Positions 43,356 through 52,472 of a stretch of 64,000 bases of DNA are shown here, piece by piece. The stretch covers positions 254,414 through 318,413 of the forward strand of contig MEOH01000010.1 in assembly GCA_001769535.1 (NCBI GenBank), given 5' to 3'. Each line of letters opens with the position of its first letter. Positions within the stretch are counted from its first letter, which is position 1. The DNA is from Bacteroidetes bacterium GWF2_38_335. Its GTDB lineage: Bacteria > Bacteroidota > Bacteroidia > Bacteroidales > GWF2-38-335. The translations under genes were made by a program, and so were the position numbers. The notes beneath the pieces are model-generated. The model was not told the origin of the DNA, ran no database searches, and worked only from the letters and a program-made list of their open reading frames with translations.

Positions 43356-44314
43356 ATCTCGTAAAATGTTGAAATATAGATAAAAGCAGCGGGGACAAGT
43401 AAAAATATCAGCCAGACTGCAAAAAACAGAAATTTGCCCCAGAAACCAAGTTTTGCTTCATTTCTTTTTCCGATCATTCCCCTGATCAATGACAGGATAA
43501 CCGGCTCGCGCACATCTATAGTGTAATTTCCGGGTGTGATGCTTTTAAAAACTTTGGCCTTGCGGATGATCACATCTCTCATGGTCCAGTATTGCTCATC
43601 GGTCATTTCCTCATATTCAATGTCTAGATTAAAACCTTTTTTAATAAGTATTCTTCTTACCCGGTAAACCAAAAACTGGTTGAGGACTTTGCCTCCCAAA
43701 AGAAAGCTTACAAAAAGAAGCACATAGAGTTCAAAATAAAAGGAAACAAAAATGAGGGCAACCGTTGAAATAAAAATAAAAATCAACTGGAACAAACGGT
43801 TCGAGGAGAAAAACAGCGTTTCAATAATATGTCCGCCGTCAAGCGGAGTCACAGGAATCAGATTGAAAGCATTCAGGTAAAGAAAGACCGACGCCATCAT
43901 GGCAAAGTTATCGTGTTCGGTGAAATAGTAAGCTGCAATAAATCCAAATCCGAATATAATTCCAGGAATTGGTCCGGCCATCAAAACCAATAATTTCTGT
44001 TTTTGGGAGATATCCTTTTTTTCGCCCGAAACATAGGCTCCAAGCAGCGGGACAAAAAATATTTTCAGGTTTCTGTATCCAAATTTTTCCATGGCCATAA
44101 AATGACCCAGTTCATGGATGATGAGGGCGGCCACAACAATGAAAATGAATTTTATTTCGACATCAAAGAAGAAATAAAATATGGCTATAAAAAGAACGAG
44201 ACTGACAATTGACCGTGCCACTGAATCTTTTGAGTCGGCAGTGCGTTCAACCACCTCGGGCTTTGGCGGGTAGTACTTTATTTCTTCGGGTACTTCAGGA
44301 AACATTTCAACCAT
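43352..44314 (-). CDS. M50 (site-2-type) membrane metalloprotease
   Basis: This 320-residue polytopic protein has the site-2 protease zinc motif HELGH (His67-Glu68-x-x-His71) inside a membrane helix and the second metal ligand in LDGGH (Asp159). About six hydrophobic segments are visible. M50 proteases cut membrane proteins such as anti-sigma factors; no such target is encoded beside it. A conserved-looking soluble insert (about 230-280) may recognise substrate. It overlaps the upstream TSUP gene by 8 bases and the downstream fRMsr gene by 4. Confidence 0.88.
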   Translation of the reverse strand: MVEMFPEVPEEIKYYPPKPEVVERTADSKDSVARSIVSLVLFIAIFYFFFDVEIKFIFIVVAALIIHELGHFMAMEKFGYRNLKIFFVPLLGAYVSGEKKDISQKQKLLVLMAGPIPGIIFGFGFIAAYYFTEHDNFAMMASVFLYLNAFNLIPVTPLDGGHIIETLFFSSNRLFQLIFIFISTVALIFVSFYFELYVLLFVSFLLGGKVLNQFLVYRVRRILIKKGFNLDIEYEEMTDEQYWTMRDVIIRKAKVFKSITPGNYTIDVREPVILSLIRGMIGKRNEAKLGFWGKFLFFAVWLIFLLVPAAFIYISTFYEI

Positions 44315-45116
44315 TAAAAATAAGATTAGTTATTCCAAGCAAATTGCTTGCAAAAATAATTAATACAACAATAAGGAACCAGCGAATAAAATTGCCGCCC
44401 CATTTTCCGGCATATTTTGAGGCAACGTATCCACCACCAAGGTTTCCGATGGCAGAGATAAGACCAATTCCGTAATCAATTTGCCCATGATAGATAAACA
44501 CAGCAAGGGCAAACGGGGCATAAAGCAGTACAATAAAAACTTTAAGTGCATTGGCGGTGACAATATCGTATCCGGCATTCAGCACCAAACCAGCCAACAA
44601 AAAAATCCCGACGCCAATGTGAATGAATCCGCCATATAATCCAATAACAAAAAATATCAGGATTTGCAGATAAGTTGGTTTATCTTTGATCAGTCCGGCT
44701 TTCCCCTTAATCCATCTTTCAGGTTTAATAAGAACAAAAACAAGCATCAGCAACATAAAGCTACCAATGACCAGCTCGAAATTTTCTTCTTCGAGGGTAG
44801 CAGCGAATTGAGCGCCTATAAGGGAGCCGATAACGGTGGGAATTCCCAGCCACAGTCCCTTTTTTACTGCAAGTAGCTTTTGTTTTCTGAAATTCAGACT
44901 GGCAACAAGCGTCTGGAGCAAAACGCCCAGTCGCACAGTGCCGTTTGCATACTGCGAAGACAAGCCAAGCAGGGTGAAGATATAAAAAACAATTGCACTG
45001 CCGCTGCCCGCCATGGTATTGATAAAACCCACCACAAACCCTGAAACGATCAGCAGGGTAATAATCTGCCATGAAAAAATGTCCAGACTTTGCAGGTAGT
45101 GGATAATATCATTCAT
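44307..45116 (-). CDS. TSUP family (TauE/SafE) transporter
   Basis: This 269-residue protein has about eight hydrophobic segments and the TauE/SafE layout (GFVVGFINTMAGSGSAI at the start, then GGFIHIGVGIFLLAGLVL in the second half). Family members export or import sulfite, sulfoacetate, taurine-type or other organic anions. The substrate is unknown here. It follows dapA without a gap and overlaps the M50 protease gene by 8 bases. Confidence 0.9.
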   Translation of the reverse strand: MNDIIHYLQSLDIFSWQIITLLIVSGFVVGFINTMAGSGSAIVFYIFTLLGLSSQYANGTVRLGVLLQTLVASLNFRKQKLLAVKKGLWLGIPTVIGSLIGAQFAATLEEENFELVIGSFMLLMLVFVLIKPERWIKGKAGLIKDKPTYLQILIFFVIGLYGGFIHIGVGIFLLAGLVLNAGYDIVTANALKVFIVLLYAPFALAVFIYHGQIDYGIGLISAIGNLGGGYVASKYAGKWGGNFIRWFLIVVLIIFASNLLGITNLIFNG

Positions 45117-46010
45117 TTACCGGGAGGCTTTAATGGTATCAATTGTTTTCACAATAGAAGAATGGGTGATTTTACTAACCGGTACAAGGGGCAGCCGAAG
45201 GTTGTTTTCGATAATTCCCAGTGTGCTCAGAGCAGCTTTTACTCCGGCCGGATTCCCCTCAGCAAAAAGCAGGTCAATCATTTCAATGATTCTGTAATGA
45301 ATTTCTTTTGCAGGTTTTATTTTGTCTTTAAGAGCAAAATTCACCATTTCGCTCATTTCAAATGGAAAAGCATTGGCAGCAACTGAAATTACTCCGCTCA
45401 TTCCAAGGGTAATGAAAGGAAAGGTAAGTCCATCTTCACCTGAAATCACTGAAAAGTTATCCGGTTTGTCTTTAATAATAGCCATGGCCTGGGCAAAATT
45501 TCCCGAAGCTTCTTTGATTGCCAAAATGTTTTCCACATCATGGGCCAGTTTCAAAGTTGTTTCGGCGGTCATGTTTACCCCTGTTCTTGAGGGAACATTA
45601 TACAGTATAACCGGAACAGGGCAGGCAGCAGCCACAGCTTTGAAATGAGCATAAAGCCCTTTCTGATTGGGTTTGTTGTAATATGGTGTGACAGATAAAA
45701 TCCCATCAATGCCTTTAAATTTACATTCCTGAATTTGGTCAACCACAACCTGGGTATTGTTTCCTCCGAATCCCACAACAATGGGTACACGTCGGTTGTT
45801 GATCTCAACAATCTGTGAAACCACAGCGGCTTTTTCTTCAGACTGCATGGTGGCAGCTTCGGAGGTAGTACCGAGTACAACAAGATAATTGACGCCACCA
45901 TCAATCACGTGGTTTACAAGTTTTTCAAGTGCTTTGAAGTCAATACTTCCGTCTTTTCTGAACGGAGTTACCAGAGCCACTCCGGTTCCTAAGAATTTTT
46001 TCTGGGGCAT
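45117..46010 (-). CDS. dapA: 4-hydroxy-tetrahydrodipicolinate synthase
   Basis: DapA condenses pyruvate with aspartate semialdehyde, the first step to diaminopimelate and lysine. The 297-residue TIM barrel has the Schiff-base Lys166 (AIKEASGN), the catalytic Tyr137 (YNVPSRTG) and the pyruvate-binding loop LGTTSEAATM. It is preceded at a 1-base gap by a DUF6913-like gene and followed directly by a TSUP gene. Confidence 0.96.
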   Translation of the reverse strand: MPQKKFLGTGVALVTPFRKDGSIDFKALEKLVNHVIDGGVNYLVVLGTTSEAATMQSEEKAAVVSQIVEINNRRVPIVVGFGGNNTQVVVDQIQECKFKGIDGILSVTPYYNKPNQKGLYAHFKAVAAACPVPVILYNVPSRTGVNMTAETTLKLAHDVENILAIKEASGNFAQAMAIIKDKPDNFSVISGEDGLTFPFITLGMSGVISVAANAFPFEMSEMVNFALKDKIKPAKEIHYRIIEMIDLLFAEGNPAGVKAALSTLGIIENNLRLPLVPVSKITHSSIVKTIDTIKASR

Positions 46011-46011
46011 T

Positions 46012-46554
46012 TTAATTTCTTTTTAGAAGGGAAAGGTAATGTTTTATCTGTTCTATGAAATAATCCAGTTCGGGTTTTTTGCTGATGTCGATCATCAGGT
46101 CGTAAAAATTGCTTTGTTCGTCAAACCGGCCAATTTTAAATTTTGCCCTTGAAGCTGTAGCAATATATTTTAAAGGCACTACAGAGCTTAAACTCAGGTC
46201 AATCATGATGTCAAAATCCTTTTCAGAAAACTCGGATGCCTTTTGGATTTTGGGTTTTCCCATTCTTGTACATTCTTTCTTTGTGAAATAGTCCATGCCA
46301 ATTTGCCTTGAATAGGAGTCGAGTACTTCCTGGCTTTCAACATAGCCAATAGAAAAAACTTCAATATTTTTTGATTTGATAAACTTCATGAATTCCCTAA
46401 CTGCTTCGAAGGTTTTTTGAGAATCCGAATTCACGATAATTCCAACAGTCCGGGCATTTTCAAAATTGTAAACACCTCTTTTTCTGCCTGATGCTGTTTT
46501 ACCTTTAAGCATCAGGTTGCCAATTTTATCCTTTATCTGGTTAAGCATTTTCAC
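46012..46554 (-). CDS. DUF6913-like conserved Bacteroidota protein
   Basis: This 180-residue soluble protein looks like the DUF6913 family, which I recall next to dapA in other Bacteroidota. The N-terminus is basic (MKMLNQIKDKIGNLMLKGKT), and an alpha/beta core (VGIIVNSDSQKTFEAVREFM, FDIMIDLSLSSVVPLKYIA) follows. No catalytic motif is known to me. The function is unknown. It is the first gene of the five- or six-gene minus-strand operon with dapA. Confidence 0.75.
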   Translation of the reverse strand: MKMLNQIKDKIGNLMLKGKTASGRKRGVYNFENARTVGIIVNSDSQKTFEAVREFMKFIKSKNIEVFSIGYVESQEVLDSYSRQIGMDYFTKKECTRMGKPKIQKASEFSEKDFDIMIDLSLSSVVPLKYIATASRAKFKIGRFDEQSNFYDLMIDISKKPELDYFIEQIKHYLSLLKRN

Positions 46555-46694
46555 ATTGCAATATTACTAAAAGATTTGGTGAGACGGAAAGATTTTAAGA
46601 AATGAAAATAAGGTAAGATACAAACCTATGGATAAAGCTGCTGTAACTATACCAACTTATTACATTTACTAATTAAAAAAGATGGAAAGAAATA

Positions 46695-47543
46695 TTAAAA
46701 AACCCTGACAAATGATATATAAGGTAAAGCCGGAATAAAATCCACGATTACAGGAATAATCAGCACGCCAAAATCAAAGTGGCTTGTACTTGAAAGCAAT
46801 CTGATACCATGAATTCCAAAATAACCTGTTTTGTTATCGATATACGGAGTATAATAGTTTTCACTTAAGAGAGAAACACCGTTGCTGATGCGATGCATTC
46901 CGCCAAACATGATAAACCCGTAATCGTACAATTCATTATTAATTATACAACCGGTGGCCCCCAGAGAAACGTTGGACTCGCGGGTTCCGTAAGTGGCAGT
47001 ACCATAAATGAAGGATGAAAAAAATTCACCGGGAATTCCCACAAAAAAGGCCCCGGTTCCTAAATGAAATTTATTCTTGATTTTAAAACCGGCTTTTGGG
47101 CTGATCAAAAAAATCGGATAACCAACGACGGTTGAAATAAATTCAAATCCACCACCAATTGACAGGTTTTTTGTTAGCCCATAATCCAATGTATTTAAAA
47201 AAACAAACGTGTTTTGATAATAGAATTTATTTTTTTCATAGGGAATGGCTGTGTGTGAGAAAAAATATCTTGAGCTATTCGGATTAGAAACAGAATAATT
47301 TACGGTTGCAGATTCATATTCAATTGATTTAACATTTTCAATGATCAGGTTCATTTCTCCATTTTCATTCCGGATTCTGATAGTTCCTTTATCCTGACTA
47401 ATTAAAACTCCACTGAAATCTTCTCCGTTTTTCATGGAAATTTTTACTTTTTTGACCGTGTCGGTTGCTTCTTGGGAAAATGTATTGCTACTGAAAAAGA
47501 AAAGTACGATAAATGTAAATAATGGTATTATTCTAAATGACAT
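46695..47543 (-). CDS. Outer-membrane beta-barrel protein of unknown function
   Basis: The 282-residue protein has a signal peptide (IPLFTFIVLFFFSSNTFS). A small beta domain (about 30-85; KISMKNGEDFSGVLISQDKGTIRI) resembles an LSm/DUF-like barrel. Alternating hydrophobic strands follow to a C-terminal aromatic residue (ISFVRVF), as in outer-membrane barrels. I do not recognise a family. It stands alone between DUF6913 and the SGNH-hydrolase gene. Confidence 0.7.
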   Translation of the reverse strand: MSFRIIPLFTFIVLFFFSSNTFSQEATDTVKKVKISMKNGEDFSGVLISQDKGTIRIRNENGEMNLIIENVKSIEYESATVNYSVSNPNSSRYFFSHTAIPYEKNKFYYQNTFVFLNTLDYGLTKNLSIGGGFEFISTVVGYPIFLISPKAGFKIKNKFHLGTGAFFVGIPGEFFSSFIYGTATYGTRESNVSLGATGCIINNELYDYGFIMFGGMHRISNGVSLLSENYYTPYIDNKTGYFGIHGIRLLSSTSHFDFGVLIIPVIVDFIPALPYISFVRVF

Positions 47544-47598
47544 GATAATAGACTTTTATAATACAAAAGTATATTTTTTTTAGATTTTAAAAACAGAA

Positions 47599-48873
47599 TT
47601 ATTTTTTTTCTACAAAAAACTTTTTTAAAAGGTTCATTGAAGTATTGTTTATGCCAACAAAATATATTCCGGGAGAATAACCTGACAGGTTCAGACGATA
47701 ATTTTCAACTGTTTTAGTTCTCATACAAAGCATACCGTTGCTGTTATACAGACTAATTATTGTGCTTTCTCCGGGGGGTACCCGAACAATTACATAATCG
47801 TTGGCCGGATTGGGGAAAAGTTCAAATTCAGCTTCTGCAGGAAATTGAATATCGCTGAATTCAGGTTCACAATACATATCGAATGAGCGGTGCTTGCACC
47901 CCGCTGTATCTGTAACAATCAGATTATAGTTTCCTGCTGTTTCAATTAATAAATGATCGTCGGTTGCTCCCGGAATGCTTACATTATTAAGCACCCACTG
48001 GTAAGAAGAATAAGTTTCAGTTGTGGAAATTTCGTAAGGATTAAATACTGTAACCGGAGTAAAATCGTCCAGATTGCATGCCGTAAATACAGTATCGGTA
48101 ATTACTGTGTTATAGCCGGTTGTTCTTAGGTATTGAGCTGTTACAGCATCCAGCCCGTAATCAAAGGCTAAATTTGTAGGATCGGTTTTAAAAATAGTGG
48201 TAAAGATGGTGCTTGCTGTGAGGTAACTGCCCGAAAGAGACGGGTGCACACCATCTCCGCTAAAAAGGTTTATGGCAGGTTGCTCGTTTAAGCAGGTGAT
48301 CCATGCCAGTCCGATCGGCGTAACGATCTCATTAAAAAAGGTATTGTTCACATATAAAAATTGTCGATATATTCTTTTAATACAATCCGCTGTATTATCG
48401 CTTGTGAGATTTAACCCGCCGCTATTCCAGTATTCAGAAGGAAGTCCGCCTTCCATAGCCCATCCTGCAAAATAAATTACCCTTGTACACTGGTTGTTGT
48501 TTTTAATTTTGTTGAACAGAACAACATTGGCATTTGTTATCATGGGGTTGATATAGCCTTCAGACCAAACATATCCTCCCTGATTATCCTGAACAACGAT
48601 AAAATCCCAGTTTTCTGAAATAATGTAACTTTCAGTTGTTGCACTGCTGTCGTGACCTGTCATTGAAGTGGTGGTGTACACATACATTCCGCCCGGCGCA
48701 TACATAGTGATTTCAGTATTAATACCGGCTGAATCGGCAAGCCCTTTGACAATGTCAGGCATGTTGTTGTAATAAGTAAAGCTATTGCCAAGAAACAGGA
48801 TTTTTGTTGTATCCTGAGATTTTGCGGCTCCGAATGTTATAAATAGAAGGGTGATAAATTGAATAATTTTCAT
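47599..48873 (-). CDS. Secreted SGNH-like hydrolase with T9SS type A domain
   Basis: I use ATG 48873 (MKIIQFITLLFITFGAAKSQ), whose signal peptide fits better than the start 21 bases earlier; this gives 424 residues. The N-terminal domain (about 20-215) has the SGNH/DUF4886 blocks: GNSFTYYNNMP with the nucleophile Ser, later VVQDNQGG and DGVHPSLSGSYL with the Asp-x-x-His pair. A beta-sandwich segment follows, then a type A T9SS domain (LFPNPANDYVIVRVPPGEST, then SPGIYFVGIN). It is probably an extracellular esterase or glycan deacetylase; the substrate is unknown. Confidence 0.83.
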   Translation of the reverse strand: MKIIQFITLLFITFGAAKSQDTTKILFLGNSFTYYNNMPDIVKGLADSAGINTEITMYAPGGMYVYTTTSMTGHDSSATTESYIISENWDFIVVQDNQGGYVWSEGYINPMITNANVVLFNKIKNNNQCTRVIYFAGWAMEGGLPSEYWNSGGLNLTSDNTADCIKRIYRQFLYVNNTFFNEIVTPIGLAWITCLNEQPAINLFSGDGVHPSLSGSYLTASTIFTTIFKTDPTNLAFDYGLDAVTAQYLRTTGYNTVITDTVFTACNLDDFTPVTVFNPYEISTTETYSSYQWVLNNVSIPGATDDHLLIETAGNYNLIVTDTAGCKHRSFDMYCEPEFSDIQFPAEAEFELFPNPANDYVIVRVPPGESTIISLYNSNGMLCMRTKTVENYRLNLSGYSPGIYFVGINNTSMNLLKKFFVEKK

Positions 48874-48914
48874 AAAAGTTTCTTTACTAGTCAAATATAA
48901 TGAAATAATTTGAG

Positions 48915-50096
48915 CTAAGCGACCTTTTTTGTTTTGTAAATGATCATGAATCCAAGCATCATCAAAGCTGCAATCAAAGACATTATTGAACCAAAATAAA
49001 AAGGAGCACTTGAATCCACATGATCATAAAGCAGTCCGGCAATCAAACTAGCCGGTAAAAGAGAAAATCCAAGCACAGCATGATATATACCAAATCCGGT
49101 TCCTTTCAGATCTTTGCTGACAAGATCAGAAACCATGGCTTTTTGGCTTCCGTCGGAAAGGGCACTGTAAAATCCGTAAAGAAGAAAAAGCATCAGAAAG
49201 ATATTTAAACTGTTAAAACTTCCAAAAAGAAAATACACAATGGAATAAATGAGGAAGGCAGGAATGAGCATTTTTTCCCTTCCTATTTTATCTGATAAAA
49301 TGCCAACTGGAACAGCCAGAAAAACCGAAATCACATTAAAAATCATGTAGATAAAAGGAATGTACATATTGTCAACACCTGTTTCTGATGTTTTAACTAG
49401 CAACAGGGCATCGGTGGAATTTCCCAGTGAAAAAATAAAAATGATAAATAAAAAGAACCAGAATTTTTTAGGCAGGTTTTTGAATGAGGTCCATCTTACT
49501 GATGATTTTTTTTCAGATTTGGCTTCCTTAATAAAAACCACAATGGTGATGACTCCGATTAAAGCCGGAATACCCGCTAAAACAAAAATCAGTTCGTAAT
49601 TCAGCGGGAAAAAGTATAAAATGGCAAAGGCCAGAAACGGGCCAATGATGGCCCCCGAATTGTCCATGGCTTTATGAAAACCAAAATTTTTACCGGTCTC
49701 GTTTTTATTTATGGAACCGCTAATCAGACTGTCGCGAGGGGCTGTGCGCACGCCTTTGCCAATGCGCTCGATAAATCTTAAAAGTAAAATGTGTATGGGA
49801 AACCGGGCCAAAGCATAAAATGGAGTGATGAGGGCTGTCATACCATAGCCGATGATCATGAATGGCTTGTTTTTCCCGATTTTGTCACTCCAGAAACCCG
49901 ATAATGCTTTTAAAAGAGATGCAGTGCTTTCGGCAATGCCTTCAATCATTGAAATGGTAGTTTTTGATGCCCCGATTGACATCAGGAAAAGCGGCATCAC
50001 ACTGTACACCATTTTGGTTGAAGTGTCGGTGAAAAAGCTGGTCAGACCAGTAAAAAAAACATTTCTTTCGAGACCGAATATTTTGGTTTTTTTCAC
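48915..50096 (-). CDS. MFS transporter
   Basis: This 393-residue protein has about twelve hydrophobic segments and the MFS loop motif between helices 2 and 3 (GFWSDKIGKNKPFMIIG, repeated later as GILSDKIGREKMLIPAF). The substrate is unknown; the segment RIGKGVRTAPRDSLI is shared with a group of uncharacterised carriers. A perfect 37-bp inverted repeat lies 28 bp upstream of its start, so expression is probably regulated. Confidence 0.9.
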   Translation of the reverse strand: MKKTKIFGLERNVFFTGLTSFFTDTSTKMVYSVMPLFLMSIGASKTTISMIEGIAESTASLLKALSGFWSDKIGKNKPFMIIGYGMTALITPFYALARFPIHILLLRFIERIGKGVRTAPRDSLISGSINKNETGKNFGFHKAMDNSGAIIGPFLAFAILYFFPLNYELIFVLAGIPALIGVITIVVFIKEAKSEKKSSVRWTSFKNLPKKFWFFLFIIFIFSLGNSTDALLLVKTSETGVDNMYIPFIYMIFNVISVFLAVPVGILSDKIGREKMLIPAFLIYSIVYFLFGSFNSLNIFLMLFLLYGFYSALSDGSQKAMVSDLVSKDLKGTGFGIYHAVLGFSLLPASLIAGLLYDHVDSSAPFYFGSIMSLIAALMMLGFMIIYKTKKVA

Positions 50097-50123
50097 AAAT
50101 TCACGTTTGTCTTTTTTAAATAT

Positions 50124-50160
50124 TCATGATAAAATAAACCATTGGTTTATTTTATCATGA
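50124..50160. promoter_or_regulatory. Perfect 37-bp inverted repeat before the MFS gene
   Basis: The two 18-bp arms (TCATGATAAAATAAACCA and its complement) surround a single T. Each end also forms a small TATCATGATA-type palindrome. It sits between a possible -7 box at 50173-50180 and the start codon at 50096, so it would lie near the start of the mRNA. It could be a repressor operator or a leader hairpin. Confidence 0.65.
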
Positions 50161-50172
50161 TAAACTAAAGTA

Positions 50173-50180
50173 CAAAAATA
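50173..50180 (-). promoter_or_regulatory. Candidate -7 element for the MFS gene
   Basis: On the minus strand TATTTTTG fits TAnnTTTG and lies 12 bp before the 37-bp palindrome. No -33 match is seen. Confidence 0.35.
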
Positions 50181-50181
50181 A

Positions 50182-50207
50182 AAAAAGGCTTGTATAAAAG
50201 CCTTTTT
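50182..50207. terminator. Terminator after tryptophanase
   Basis: AAAAAGGCTT (50182-50191) pairs with AAGCCTTTTT (50198-50207). The structure works in both directions and lies 24 bases after the tnaA stop codon. Confidence 0.85.
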
Positions 50208-50231
50208 CTTCCTGTTATTTAGTGTTTTACG

Positions 50232-51608
50232 TTAAATTTTTTCCAGTTCCACTGTAAAATGTCTCATTAACGGAGCTTCTTTTACAATTCTGTAACCTGA
50301 TAAAATTTCATTTCTTCTTTCAAAAACATTGATGAGTCCTTGTGCCACCACATCCATGTGCTTGTAAGTGTAAACCCTGCGGGGAATTGCCAAACGAAGC
50401 AGTTCCAAATCGGGAAATCTGTTTTCGCGGGTATCCGGATCGCGGTCGGCAAGTATGGCGCCTATTTCAACTCCGCGTACACCGGCTTCAATATAAAGTT
50501 CAACGGCCAGTGTTTGTGCCAGAAAATGCTCTTTTGGCAGATTGGGGAGAAAACGCTTGGCATCAACAAAAATGGCATGACCACCAAAAGGCTGCTGAAG
50601 GGGTACTCCGGCATCTTTCAGCTTTTTACCAAGATAGGCAATTTGCTCAATTCTTGATTGCAGGTAAACGAACTCTGTTGCTTCATCCAGACCAACAGCG
50701 AGTGCATTCATATCTCTGCCTGCCATTCCGCCGTATGTGATATAACCTTCGAAAATGATATTGTAAAAACTGGCCTGTTTAAATAATTCCTCATCTCTCA
50801 TTCCAATAAATCCGCCAATATTTACAATGCCGTCTTTTTTACTGCTCATGGTCATGGCATCGGCATAAGAAAACATTTCTTTTACGATTTCCTTGATGGT
50901 TTTATTTTCGTATCCTTTTTCCCTGAGTTTAATGAAATAGGCGTTTTCTGCGAAACGGGCTGAGTCATAGATAACCTTAATTCCGTATTTTTTCGAAAGT
51001 TCACTGACTGCTTTCATGTTTTCAATTGAAACAGGCTGTCCGCCCGATGAATTGCAGGTAATAGTGATAATCACAAAAGGAATTTTTTCCTTTGGATATT
51101 CTTTGTAAACTTTTTCAAGTTTGTTTAAGTCTACATTTCCTTTAAACGGGTGCTCGAGTGTTGTGTTGAAAGCTTCGTCAATTGTGCAGTCGATGGCATG
51201 AGCTTTTCTGAATTCAATATGACCTTTGGTTGTATCAAAATGAGAGTTTCCGGGTACAACCTGACCTTCTTTGACCATTGCTGAAAATAAAACATTCTCT
51301 GCAGCTCTTCCCTGATGGGTTGGCAAAAAATAATCAAAGCCAATAATGTTTTTGATGGCTTCCTTTAAGTTGTAATAGGATGAGGCGCCGGCATAGCTTT
51401 CATCGCCCATCATGATGGCAGCCCACTGTCTGTCGCTCATGGCGCCTGTTCCTGAATCGGTAAGCAGATCAATCAATACCTGATTGCTTTTCAGATTAAA
51501 CAAATTGAATTTTGCGGCGGTGATCCATTTTACTCTTTCCTCTCTGGTACTTGGGTAAATAGGTTCAACCATTTTTATTTTATAGGGTTCTGAATATGGT
51601 AATTCCAT
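50232..51608 (-). CDS. tnaA: Tryptophanase
   Basis: This 458-residue PLP enzyme belongs to the tryptophanase/tyrosine phenol-lyase family. It keeps the tryptophanase-specific residues: Asp125 in HFDTTKGH, the DSARFAENAYF motif (DATRC in tyrosine phenol-lyase) and His450 in MRHFTVEL (Phe in tyrosine phenol-lyase). The PLP Lys is in SSKKDG (257-258). It splits tryptophan to indole, pyruvate and ammonia. No TnaC-type leader peptide was seen upstream. The membrane and acyl-CoA synthetase genes on the same strand may belong to the same amino-acid metabolism. Confidence 0.92.
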   Translation of the reverse strand: MELPYSEPYKIKMVEPIYPSTREERVKWITAAKFNLFNLKSNQVLIDLLTDSGTGAMSDRQWAAIMMGDESYAGASSYYNLKEAIKNIIGFDYFLPTHQGRAAENVLFSAMVKEGQVVPGNSHFDTTKGHIEFRKAHAIDCTIDEAFNTTLEHPFKGNVDLNKLEKVYKEYPKEKIPFVIITITCNSSGGQPVSIENMKAVSELSKKYGIKVIYDSARFAENAYFIKLREKGYENKTIKEIVKEMFSYADAMTMSSKKDGIVNIGGFIGMRDEELFKQASFYNIIFEGYITYGGMAGRDMNALAVGLDEATEFVYLQSRIEQIAYLGKKLKDAGVPLQQPFGGHAIFVDAKRFLPNLPKEHFLAQTLAVELYIEAGVRGVEIGAILADRDPDTRENRFPDLELLRLAIPRRVYTYKHMDVVAQGLINVFERRNEILSGYRIVKEAPLMRHFTVELEKI

Positions 51609-51611
51609 TTT

Positions 51612-51667
51612 AATTATGAGTTATAAGTTATGAGTTATAAATTATGAGTTATAAGTTATGGGTTATG
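51612..51667. repeat. Degenerate tandem repeat upstream of tnaA
   Basis: TTATGAGTTATAAG-like units of about 14 bp are repeated four times with small changes (51612-51667). The rest of the spacer to the next gene shows nothing else. Confidence 0.7.
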
Positions 51668-51735
51668 GGCATTAGCTGTCGCGGTCCTTGATGTTTTTAT
51701 AAATTAATTTCTTATTCATGATCCTTAATTTAAAA

Positions 51736-52461
51736 TCAGTTTTTCTTTTGGTTTGCAATAGCAAGAATAATTCCGAGGACAATTCCCAGCAATGCGGCGA
51801 AAATAATCCTATACTCTTCTACAAGCAAAAAGGTTACGGTGTGAGCCGGAATCCAGAAAAAAGGAATGGTTTTTTTGAAAATGAAATTCCATTGTACTTT
51901 CCAGTTTAAAACCGGAAAAATTCCTTTGATATCTATCCATCTGAGAAAACCACCCAAAGTACCTTTGTTATTCAGAATGTGGGTATCTGTAATTTTGTGA
52001 TAAGTCATGAAGACTGGTGCAAAAATCATATTCAACAGGATGCTTATGGTAACTGCGGATAAGATTCTTTCTGTTCCGAATCCATTGTCAGCGGCATCAA
52101 AATAACCTGCATACCACATGGATTGTATGGCTCCCTTAACATTGAAAAGTTTTTCGAGCACTACCGGACTGCCTGCGCCAAAAACCACAAAGGCAATCTG
52201 AATGCAAATTCCCAGAAAGCCCCATACGATAGCCCTGGGTATTAATCCGAAACCATTATAATTGTAAATGCCCTTTGTTATTCTTAGTCCGATTGCCTCG
52301 CCCAATGTGGCCAGAATTCCAAATTTCAGAAAACTGGTGATGTACCAGTAATCCTTGTTGAAAAGGAAATCCTTTTGAAAGCCCTTCATAAAATCAATGG
52401 GCATAAAGCACAGTACTAAAAGGCACACAAGCATAAAAACAAAAATATCGGCTTTTTTCAT
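51736..52461 (-). CDS. Mpv17/PMP22-like integral membrane protein
   Basis: This 241-residue protein has about five hydrophobic segments. The C-terminal part (WKVQWNFIFKKTIPFFWIPA, then VTFLLVEEYRIIFAALLG) resembles the Mpv17/PMP22 signature, where W-x-P-x-x-x-x-x-F and a later Y-R close the family's last two helices. Mpv17 proteins are mitochondrial or peroxisomal channel-like proteins in eukaryotes; bacterial versions are little studied. It lies between tnaA and the acyl-CoA synthetase on the same strand. The call rests on that motif alone. Confidence 0.5.
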   Translation of the reverse strand: MKKADIFVFMLVCLLVLCFMPIDFMKGFQKDFLFNKDYWYITSFLKFGILATLGEAIGLRITKGIYNYNGFGLIPRAIVWGFLGICIQIAFVVFGAGSPVVLEKLFNVKGAIQSMWYAGYFDAADNGFGTERILSAVTISILLNMIFAPVFMTYHKITDTHILNNKGTLGGFLRWIDIKGIFPVLNWKVQWNFIFKKTIPFFWIPAHTVTFLLVEEYRIIFAALLGIVLGIILAIANQKKN

Positions 52462-52472
52462 CTGTTTATTTT

